The translations under genes and the position numbers were made by a program. 49,033 nucleotides of DNA from Maribacter sp. ACAM166 (lineage in GTDB: Bacteria > Bacteroidota > Bacteroidia > Flavobacteriales > Flavobacteriaceae): NCBI RefSeq assembly GCF_005771495.1, contig NZ_VAUW01000033.1:1-49033 (forward strand). The letters run 5' to 3'. Below are positions 15,836-23,521 of this stretch, piece by piece. The notes beneath the pieces are model-generated. The model saw only the letters and a program-made list of their open reading frames with translations. It did not search any database and was not told the DNA's origin. Every line of letters starts with the position of its first letter. The stretch's first letter is position 1.

Positions 15836-17023
15836 ATGCATAAATCCACCTCTTTTATTTACACAGTTATCTTTTTGATTTTTGTTTTAATACATGTTCA
15901 ATGTAAAGAAGAGCAAAAAAACGAAAAAAGGAGTTTAAAGGATAGCCTTTTGAAAACCACAATGGTTACAATTCAAAAAGCTGATTATGGCACAACTTCG
16001 GATAATAAATGTGTTGAAATCTATACCTTGAAAAATCAAAAAGGGATGGAGGTTAAGATAATCACTTATGGTGGGATTATAACATCGTTAAAGGCTCCAG
16101 ATAGAAATAATGGTTATGACGATATTATTTTAGGTTACGATTCCCTCTCTCAATACATCAGCGGCAGCCCCTATTTTGGAGCCATAATTGGCAGATATGG
16201 AAATAGAATTGCGAAAGGTAAATTTAGTTTAGATGGCACTTCTTACAGTTTATCGACTAATGATGGACAAAACCATTTACATGGAGGTGAGAAAGGTTTA
16301 GATAAGGTAGTGTGGGATGCTGCTATCGAACAAAATGATAGGACGGCTGCTTTAAAATTGAACTATTTAAGTAGGAATATGGAGGAGGGTTATCCAGGAA
16401 ATCTGAATACAACTGTTACCTATTCCTTGAGCAATGACAATACTTTGGATATTCTTTACGAAGCGACTACTGATATAAAAACGGTGGTAAATCTTACACA
16501 ACATTCTTACTTTAATTTATCGGCTAATTTTTCAAACGATATTTTGAAACACGAGGTTACCATTTATGCCGATTCATTTCTTCCGGTTGATGCCACGCTA
16601 ATACCTAATGGTGACTTAAAAAACGTAACAGGAACTCCCTTTGATTTTAGGGAGGCAAAAGCGATTGGAAAAGAGATTGAGGAGGCAAATGATCAGCTAG
16701 AAAAAGGGTTGGGTTATGACCATTGCTGGGTATTGAACAACCAGAATGAAGGTGTTAGGTTAGCCGCATCGGCATATGAGCCTGAATCTGGAAGGATGTT
16801 GGAGATTTTTACGGACCAGCCTGGAATACAGTTTTACTCTGGAAACTTTTTAGATAATACGTTGCCAACTAAACAAGGAGGTACGTATGCACAAAGAACA
16901 GGTTTTTGTTTAGAAACTCAACATTATCCTGATTCTCCAAACCAAGCTAGCTTTCCGTCAACAACCTTAAATCCTGGAGAAAAATACGAAACACGAACTT
17001 CGCTTAGATTTACGGCAAAATAG
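15836..17023 (+). CDS. galM: Aldose 1-epimerase lipoprotein (mutarotase)
   Basis: A 395-residue GalM-type mutarotase that interconverts alpha and beta anomers of free sugars. It has a signal peptide and a lipobox (LIHVQC near residue 23), so it acts outside the cytoplasm. Family motifs include GRYGNRIAKGKF, NLTQHSYFNLS with the catalytic His, GYDHCW, and FCLETQHYPDSPNQ with the catalytic Glu. Arabinose released by the surface enzymes would be equilibrated before uptake by the symporter encoded 65 bases downstream. Specificity for arabinose versus galactose cannot be told. Confidence 0.92.
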   Translation: MHKSTSFIYTVIFLIFVLIHVQCKEEQKNEKRSLKDSLLKTTMVTIQKADYGTTSDNKCVEIYTLKNQKGMEVKIITYGGIITSLKAPDRNNGYDDIILGYDSLSQYISGSPYFGAIIGRYGNRIAKGKFSLDGTSYSLSTNDGQNHLHGGEKGLDKVVWDAAIEQNDRTAALKLNYLSRNMEEGYPGNLNTTVTYSLSNDNTLDILYEATTDIKTVVNLTQHSYFNLSANFSNDILKHEVTIYADSFLPVDATLIPNGDLKNVTGTPFDFREAKAIGKEIEEANDQLEKGLGYDHCWVLNNQNEGVRLAASAYEPESGRMLEIFTDQPGIQFYSGNFLDNTLPTKQGGTYAQRTGFCLETQHYPDSPNQASFPSTTLNPGEKYETRTSLRFTAK

Positions 17024-17088
17024 CCTGTCATAAACCTTGATTACTACAAAATATTTTAAAAATAACTTAACCAACTAATTCGTACAGG

Positions 17089-18648
17089 ATGATATCGTTT
17101 GTGTCTTTTACATTACTAGTGGCTATTATAGCTTGGTGGTCCACAAGGAAAACGGATGAAAAATCTTCTGATGGTTATTTTTTGGGCGGAAGAAGTTTAA
17201 CAGGGCCAGTGATTGCCGGCTCACTATTGCTTACTAACCTCTCCACCGAACAGATTGTAGGTATGAATGGGGTTTCTTTTAGAGATGGAATCCCAATCAT
17301 GGCGTATGAAGTGATTGCCGCAATTGCGATGGTTTTTACCGCATTTGTTTTACTGCCTAAATACCTAAAAAGTGGTATTGCGACCATCCCACAGTTTTTA
17401 GAAAAAAGGTTTGGTAAATCGACAAAAACTATTGTCTCGTTACTTTTTCTTTTAGGATATGCAATTTCTATGTTGCCAACTGTTTTGTATTCCGGAGCAT
17501 TAGCTATAAATACTATGTTTGATATTCCTCAGGCGATAGGCATGGGTCCTGAGCAGGCACTTTGGGTTACGGTTTGGGCAATTGGTGTCTTTGGTAGTAT
17601 TTATGCCATTTTCGGAGGTTTAAAAGCCGTTGCTGTCTCAGATTCTATTAATGCTATAGGTTTAATTATTGGGGGGTCTTTAATACCGATTTTTGGGTTA
17701 ATGAAAATAGGCGACGGTAATTTTTTTAGAGGTTTTAAGACCTTAACTACTGCGCTTCCAGAGAAATTTAACATTATCGGTGGACCAGAGTCCGATGTAC
17801 CATTTTGGACGCTCTTTACTGGGATGATAATTGTTAATTTTTACTATTGGGGAACCAATCAAGCCATCATCCAAAGAGCACTTGGTGCAAAAAATTTACG
17901 GGAAGGTCAAAAAGGTCTTTTATTAGCAGCATTTATTAAGATATTGGGTCCTTTTATTGTTGTGCTGCCGGGTATAATCGCTTTTTATCTTTTTAATGGC
18001 GATTTGTCAAATGCGGACGAAGCGTATCCTATGGTTGTCAAAGCAGTACTTCCGGTCTCTTTTATTGGATTCTTTGCAGCGGTACTGTTCGGTGCTATTT
18101 TAAGTTCTTTCAATAGTGCATTAAATAGTTCGGTAACCTTGTTCGGTCTGGATTTCTATAAAGAATATATTAATAAAAACGCATCGGAAGGAAAAGTTGT
18201 TAAGGCGGGTAAAATATTTGGAGCTGTTTTAGCTTTATTTTCATTGGGGATAGCCCCTTTACTTTATGGTATTGAAGGTGGGATTTTTACATATCTTCAA
18301 GAATTGAATGGTACACATAGTGTACCTATTTTAGCCATCGTTATTGTGGGGATTTTTTCTAAACGTGTTTCTGGAAAAGCTGCTAATATTGCTATTTTAT
18401 TTAGTGTAGTTACTTATCTCATCACACTATACGTAATCAAACCAGATATCAGTTTCTTACATCTTATGGGAATTTTATTTGTACTGACCATACTAATCAT
18501 GTTTGTTGTCAGTCAATTTTCACCTAGAGCAACAGACTATATTCAGGAGTATACCAAACAAGTAGATATTACACCATGGAAATATTTAAAGCCGTTTGGT
18601 TATGCAGTAGTTATTATAGTTATAGGGCTATATATTTATTTGTCTTAA
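17089..18648 (+). CDS. Sodium/sugar symporter (SSS family, SglT-like)
   Basis: A 519-residue integral inner-membrane protein with about 14 hydrophobic segments. The start region with DGYFLGGRSLTGPVIAGSLLLTNLSTEQIVGMNG is characteristic of the SGLT branch of the solute:sodium symporter family; NFYYWGTNQAIIQRALGAKNL and SSFNSALNSSVTLF are also typical. It would take up the monosaccharide, most probably L-arabinose given its place at the end of the ara operon; galactose or glucose cannot be excluded. It lies 65 bases after the mutarotase and 191 bases before the next gene. Confidence 0.9.
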   Translation: MISFVSFTLLVAIIAWWSTRKTDEKSSDGYFLGGRSLTGPVIAGSLLLTNLSTEQIVGMNGVSFRDGIPIMAYEVIAAIAMVFTAFVLLPKYLKSGIATIPQFLEKRFGKSTKTIVSLLFLLGYAISMLPTVLYSGALAINTMFDIPQAIGMGPEQALWVTVWAIGVFGSIYAIFGGLKAVAVSDSINAIGLIIGGSLIPIFGLMKIGDGNFFRGFKTLTTALPEKFNIIGGPESDVPFWTLFTGMIIVNFYYWGTNQAIIQRALGAKNLREGQKGLLLAAFIKILGPFIVVLPGIIAFYLFNGDLSNADEAYPMVVKAVLPVSFIGFFAAVLFGAILSSFNSALNSSVTLFGLDFYKEYINKNASEGKVVKAGKIFGAVLALFSLGIAPLLYGIEGGIFTYLQELNGTHSVPILAIVIVGIFSKRVSGKAANIAILFSVVTYLITLYVIKPDISFLHLMGILFVLTILIMFVVSQFSPRATDYIQEYTKQVDITPWKYLKPFGYAVVIIVIGLYIYLS

Positions 18649-18839
18649 ATTATTGGTAGATCGGCAAAGAATTTGGTATTCACATACTGGGTGTAAGGAA
18701 TAAGATGCTAATTCATTTCAAGAAAATAAAGGACATTAGAATTAAAGAATAGATAGGAATTTCGAAAAGTAGCGAAAACCTTTCAATTCGAATAAGAGGA
18801 TAAGGTTAGAGTAAAGAGTTAAAATTATTTTCAAAAGTT

Positions 18840-21455
18840 ATGTTAGGTAAAAAAAACAATTTCGTAGCTGTAGTGTTTTTAGCGCTATTTGCTTTTACGA
18901 TGACTGCGCAGAAAGTCGAAAAAACCAAGAGCTTAAGCTTATTAGATAAGCAAGAGATGTTAGATCGTCAATCATGGTGGGACAACATGGATTGGGAATG
19001 GTATAAGGAAAATATTCCGTTTTTTGATTCTCCGGAGACATTGCTAAACGCAACCTATTACTACCGATGGGAGGTACTTACAAAACATTTAATATATGGC
19101 TCACCAGAAGCTGGGTATACGTTTACAGAATTTATGGATCGTCCTGGCTGGTCTGGTACGTTTGGTGCTATAAGTTGTCCGCTCGGTTTTCAGTTTTCGG
19201 AAGTGCGGTGGTTGAAGAATCGTAGAGTAGTCCATGATTTTTCCAATTATTGGTTTAATGTTCCAGGAGCTGAGCCTAGAAGTTATAGTAATTGGTATGG
19301 AGATTCAATGTGGGATGTTTACAAAGTTTGGCAGGACAAAGAGTTTATTGAAATGGTGTATCCCCATATGAAACAACAATACGAAGGTTGGATTACAGAT
19401 CGATACGATAGCGAACATGAAATGTTTAAATGGGATGGGATGCATGACGGCATGGAAAGCAATATTAACGGACGTCAAACTGAAAATTGGTTTGCTGGTG
19501 CAGAAGGTTATCGTCCAACACTAAACAGTTATCTATATGGGGACTTAGTTGCATTATCAAAAGCATCAGAATTACTAGGTTATAAGACCGAGGCCGAGGG
19601 ATATCAGCAAAATGCTGAACATCTAAAAAAACGGATTAAAGAAGAGTTATGGGATACAAAAAGAAACTTTTTCTTCCATCAATGGTCGGTGGATAAAGAA
19701 GCAGGCCTTGTAAAGGCTGGCACTTTTCATGAGTGGCAGCCAAGTGCCAAGGATAGTATTAAAAAATATTCCTTAACATATGAAACAGGACTTTATAAGG
19801 GAAGTTTACACGGAAGGGAACTTATGGGATACGTTCCTTGGCAATTCAATATTCCTGATGAAAATCACAATATTGCTTGGCAATATTTAATGGATGAAAA
19901 TTATTTTTGGTCAGAATATGGTCCCACAACAACCGAACAAGGCGACCCTCTATTTCACATTACCAAAAATTGCTGTGTCTGGAGCGGTAAGTCATGGCCC
20001 TTTGCCACTTCTCAAACATTAGAAGCAATGGCCAATGTTCTTAATAATTATGAGCAGGATTTTATAAATAAACAAGATTATTTGAAAGTACTTAGAACCT
20101 ACAGTAAGACTCAGCAGCTGAATGGCCGCCCATACATTGCAGAAAGTGCAAACCCATTTACGGGTTCTTGGGACGGTTCAAACCACTATTACCATAGCGA
20201 ACATTATTTTCATTCACAATATATAAATTTAATAATTACTGGTTTAGTTGGACTGCGTCCTAGATCAGATGACTTTATAGAAATAAATCCTCTTATTCCT
20301 GATAACTGGAATTACTTTGCCCTTGACGATGTAAACTATCACGGTCATAAACTTTCCATTTTATGGGATGAGGATGGAGAGAAATACAATAAAGGAAAGG
20401 GTTTAATGATTTTTTTGAATGGCGATAAAATTGATTCAACTGAAGTGATAGGTCATAGGGAAATAAAAATCCCATCTTCTCCTCCAGACGAAGATATTGT
20501 AAATGAACATAATTTTGCCGTTAATAACAGTACTGACTATTTTCCGCGATTAACCGCATCGTTTGCGAATCCAAAATATCCAGAATTTTACGCACAGGAT
20601 GGTAATTATTGGTATCATAAAACCCCCGGAAATAGATGGACAAATGAGGGGGATACGAGCGAAGAAGTGTCTTTACAACTTGATTTTGGTATAGAAAGAA
20701 CTATTAATAAAGTATCGTTGTACTTTCTAAATGATGGTAGTGGCGTTGAACCACCGATGGATTATGTCGTAAATTATTGGGAGAATGGCCAATGGAAGGA
20801 AATACCAAATCAAAAACGAAACTTTAACTTCCCAAATGGAAACCGCCAAAATGTAATTGAGTTCAGTTCGTTGACTACTACGAAAATAAAAGTTGGCATG
20901 CAGTCTAAACCAAACGCCTATGTGGGAATCACTGAAATTGAAGCTTGGGGAAATGAAGATTTGCCGCTCAAGAAAGCTACGTCCAAATCGCCCAATCTCG
21001 CTTATAATGAGGATGGTGCAGAGTACCCTAAATTATCGGCATCCTATACGTCTGAGTACGATCAACTCGCAGAACTCAACGATATGAAATGTGAATTAGT
21101 CACCCGTTCCAACAATCGTTGGACAACATATAACTCACCCAATAATGAAGATTGGGTAGTAATAGATTTTGGCACGAAAATGAATATAGACAAGTTAGAC
21201 TTATATTTATATGACGATGGTCGCGGTATAAAAACTCCCAAATCATACGAAATTGAATATTGGTTAAATGGTAAATGGGTGAAAACTGAGATTGACTCTA
21301 TAAACCCTAAGACTCCAACCGGAATGGCGGTTAACACAGTTCTAATTAAGCCGGTTATGACGGATAAAATAAGAATAGTTTTTGAACATAGTTTACCTGC
21401 ATTTACGGGATTGTCAGAAGTAATGATTTGGGATACTAAAAATCGAATAAATTAA
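18840..21455 (+). CDS. Secreted GH63-like (alpha/alpha)6 glycosidase with two discoidin-like domains
   Basis: An 871-residue protein with a signal peptide (cleaved near TMTAQ, residue 23). Residues about 45-520 are a six-hairpin toroid resembling the GH63/MGH1-like clan: TYYYRWEVLTKH, DSMWDVYKVWQD, an acid-rich loop HDGMESN with D203 and E206, and WSGKSWPFATSQT at residues 381-393. Residues about 545-700 and 720-868 are two related beta-sandwiches of the F5/8 type C (discoidin, CBM32-like) kind: both have NRWT, a following LDFG or IDFG strand, and GITEIEAWG or GLSEVMIWD at the end. The substrate is unknown; the family includes alpha-glucosidases and mannosylglycerate hydrolases, but the locus points to an arabinose glycan. 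A shorter paralogue without binding domains lies at 45656-47296. Confidence 0.72.
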   Translation: MLGKKNNFVAVVFLALFAFTMTAQKVEKTKSLSLLDKQEMLDRQSWWDNMDWEWYKENIPFFDSPETLLNATYYYRWEVLTKHLIYGSPEAGYTFTEFMDRPGWSGTFGAISCPLGFQFSEVRWLKNRRVVHDFSNYWFNVPGAEPRSYSNWYGDSMWDVYKVWQDKEFIEMVYPHMKQQYEGWITDRYDSEHEMFKWDGMHDGMESNINGRQTENWFAGAEGYRPTLNSYLYGDLVALSKASELLGYKTEAEGYQQNAEHLKKRIKEELWDTKRNFFFHQWSVDKEAGLVKAGTFHEWQPSAKDSIKKYSLTYETGLYKGSLHGRELMGYVPWQFNIPDENHNIAWQYLMDENYFWSEYGPTTTEQGDPLFHITKNCCVWSGKSWPFATSQTLEAMANVLNNYEQDFINKQDYLKVLRTYSKTQQLNGRPYIAESANPFTGSWDGSNHYYHSEHYFHSQYINLIITGLVGLRPRSDDFIEINPLIPDNWNYFALDDVNYHGHKLSILWDEDGEKYNKGKGLMIFLNGDKIDSTEVIGHREIKIPSSPPDEDIVNEHNFAVNNSTDYFPRLTASFANPKYPEFYAQDGNYWYHKTPGNRWTNEGDTSEEVSLQLDFGIERTINKVSLYFLNDGSGVEPPMDYVVNYWENGQWKEIPNQKRNFNFPNGNRQNVIEFSSLTTTKIKVGMQSKPNAYVGITEIEAWGNEDLPLKKATSKSPNLAYNEDGAEYPKLSASYTSEYDQLAELNDMKCELVTRSNNRWTTYNSPNNEDWVVIDFGTKMNIDKLDLYLYDDGRGIKTPKSYEIEYWLNGKWVKTEIDSINPKTPTGMAVNTVLIKPVMTDKIRIVFEHSLPAFTGLSEVMIWDTKNRIN

Positions 21456-21894
21456 CACTCCAACTTTTAAAAGATATTTAAGAAGTGAAAAATCCGTTTT
21501 CCTGTTAGAAACTTCTTTGGCTGTTCCCTGTTGGAAAAATGAAATGTATTCTAAGCCGTGACGCGAGAAACTCTTTTCATTAGAGTTTTACTTCAGTTTA
21601 GGATTAAAAATGTTTAATTAATAGATCGTATTGCAGTATTTAGGTTTGGAAAAATTTAATTGTCAAGTGACCATTATTTAACAATTTTAAGAAGAAATAT
21701 TCTAATGTGGGATAATATAGAATTGCTTATCGGTTGTTATTTTACTAATTGATATAAATTCTAAGATAATTAAAGTAAAGCGGAAGACATCCTATTGGCA
21801 TCCAAAAACGGTCACATAGAGACTTAAAATTCATTGTGATTTTAAAGTGAACCTTACTCGGGAAGGATTGAAATGAAATCTAAATCAGGATTAA
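21456..21894. other. Non-coding gap before the broken metallophosphatase gene
   Basis: No protein-like frame on either strand. It holds a small hairpin (21568-21588) and, at 21641-21648, TAGGTTTG, which fits the -7 promoter consensus without a clear -33 partner. Confidence 0.4.
21568..21591 (+). terminator. Possible weak terminator
   Basis: AAACTCT (21568-21574), seven-base loop, AGAGTTT (21582-21588), then only a short T stretch. It is about 110 bases after the stop of the GH63-like gene. The stem is short, so this is a weak call. Confidence 0.3.
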
Positions 21895-22910
21895 ATGAAG
21901 CAATTATTAGAGTCAAAACGACAATCGGTTTTATCGACTAGCAAACAAACTTTATTATCTTTATTAGGAATCTCACTCTTACTAGTTTTGTGTATTGGTT
22001 GTAGAATACCAAAATCTCCAGATAAAAAAAAATAGAGCAAGGACTTACATTTATTGTGGGCTCAGACCTTCATTTTGGCCATAGTGATAGCACTGTTGTT
22101 CGAAATAGAGCTACTGCTAAGGATATGGCTTCTATAATAGGCGCACAATTTCCAGATTCCTTTGTTAAAGATATTATTAAACCAGAATTCGTTGTGTTTA
22201 CCGGGGATCTTACCGATAGCGGAAAACTGAACCAATGGAAGGACTTTGAATCTATGTATGGAATAAATGGTATAGGTAATTTTGCTATTCCGGTTTATGA
22301 GGGTTTTGGCAACCATGATGGACCAATTAAGGAATCCAAAAGAAGTCCGGTAAGAGAAGGAATTAAGTTTAGAAACATGAAACGAGATGGCCTTACCCGA
22401 ATATCTGCTGACAGCCTGCATTATTCATGGGATTTGAACGGATTCCATTTTGTTAATTTAAATAGTTATCCTGGAAATGATTGGGATTCATCTTGTGAGT
22501 GGTGTCATTATTTTGAGGATGGTTTTCGTGAGCCCTCAAATAGTTTAGACTTTTTAGAAGAGGATTTAGAGAAATCTGTTGGAACTAGTGGCCGTCCTGT
22601 TATTCTATTCTTTCATTATGGTTTTGATGACTGGGGAAATAAATGGTGGTCGCTTCGAGAACAAGAGGCCTTCTACGAAGTGATAGAAGAATATAATATT
22701 ACCGCAATTTTTCACGGCCATACTTATGGGTTTGATTATTATAAATAGCGAAACATACCGGTATGGTGTGTAGGCACAACGCAATACGAGACGGGTAAAG
22801 GGGAATACCTAGTGGTTCGTTTAAAGGATAAAGAAATTTTGGCTTTGGAGAGAACTGGAAATCAATGGGGTAAAGTATACCATGATTCCTACGTAAAAAA
22901 AATCGAGTAA
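21895..22910 (+). pseudogene. Calcineurin-like metallophosphatase lipoprotein, broken by a frameshift and a stop
   Basis: The ATG at 21895 starts a signal peptide with lipobox (LLLVLCIGC). The frame then hits TAG at 22033 directly after a run of nine A (22024-22032). With one more A it would continue IEQGLTFIVGSDLHFGH into the phosphatase domain. That domain has the metal-binding motifs GSDLHFGH, GDLTDSG, GNHDG and HGHTYG. A second TAG at 22746-22748 interrupts it; the same frame then goes on for 53 sensible codons (RNIPVWCVGTTQYETG ... KVYHDSYVKKIE) to TAA at 22908-22910. Two separate lesions argue for true decay, though the A-run change alone could be a sequencing or slippage matter. An intact protein would be about 338 residues and cleave a phosphoester outside the cytoplasm. 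Confidence 0.85.
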
Positions 22911-23003
22911 TTTAAATCCAAGATGGGGTTTTAAAGTATTGATATCCAATTTAGTAATATTTGATTTCTAGATTATTATAAATTGCAGCCACTAATACTA
23001 TTA

Positions 23004-23111
23004 GCTTCTTTAAACTAGTAAGACTTTCAGGTCCCCATTATCAAATCTAAAAATGATAGAGTCAACTGCAAGTAAATCTTTATCAGTTTTGTTGTAGGTG
23101 TTAAAATTTAT
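23004..23111 (-). pseudogene. Relic of a second Nudix-type (AraR-like) regulator gene
   Basis: The minus-strand frame from 23111 reads YNKTDKDLLAVDSIIFRFD and then NGDLKVLLV, stop, R S. The intact regulator at 1840-2574 has YSKEDQVLLAVDCIIFGFD followed by KKNLKILLVKR at the same place; 13 of the first 19 residues are identical. ATA stands where an ATG start would be expected (five codons before the Y), and TAA stands where the family has Lys. Nothing recognisable remains after this. It is therefore a short remnant of the Nudix domain of a paralogous regulator, now beside susC. Confidence 0.7.
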
Positions 23112-23382
23112 GGGTGATTAGCAATTTTAAGCATGATTTTTTTGCAAATATAGAATTATTATAAGTTTTAGTTTTTTTTAGTAAGTTTCTTATTATCTGA
23201 ACAGTTAGTTCCATGAGTAAATCTAATTATGAATAATTATTCATAGGCTTACAGTATAAATCTAAACCAAGATCATCACTTATTTAGGGTTCTAAGTTCA
23301 ATTTTGTTGGCTTTCCTATGATATAATCCTGAACTCTATTGTAGACTTGTTTATTAAGCGTTTATTAGTATTTAACACTTTA

Positions 23383-23431
23383 TTTTACGGAATATCAATT
23401 TTTTTAATATAAAAATTGATATTCCGTAAAA
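23383..23431. repeat. Perfect 21-base inverted repeat upstream of susC
   Basis: Left arm 23383-23403 (starts TTTTACGGAATATCAATT) is exactly reverse-complementary to 23411-23431 (ends TTGATATTCCGTAAAA), with a seven-base loop TTAATAT. It ends 90 bases before the susC ATG. It could be an operator, a leader hairpin or a terminator-like attenuator; no gene directly upstream needs a terminator. Confidence 0.8.
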
Positions 23432-23447
23432 ATTAATTACATTCGTT

Positions 23448-23474
23448 TAATAAATGTATAAACAACATTTATTA
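23448..23474. repeat. Second inverted repeat upstream of susC
   Basis: TAATAAATGT (23448-23457) and ACATTTATTA (23465-23474) are perfect ten-base arms around a seven-base loop. It starts 17 bases after the larger dyad and ends 47 bases before the susC ATG. Confidence 0.6.
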
Positions 23475-23521
23475 TTCATACATTTAAAATCAATTGACTA
23501 ACTAATCAAAACTATTTATTT

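Larger units (their letters stand above)
22911..23521. other. Control region upstream of susC
   Basis: A 611-base stretch without an intact gene. It holds the relic of a Nudix regulator on the minus strand (23004-23111) and two inverted repeats close to the susC start (23383-23431 and 23448-23474). I did not find a convincing TAnnTTTG promoter or the GTGT-N7-ACACTT dyad seen before araB. Confidence 0.5.
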
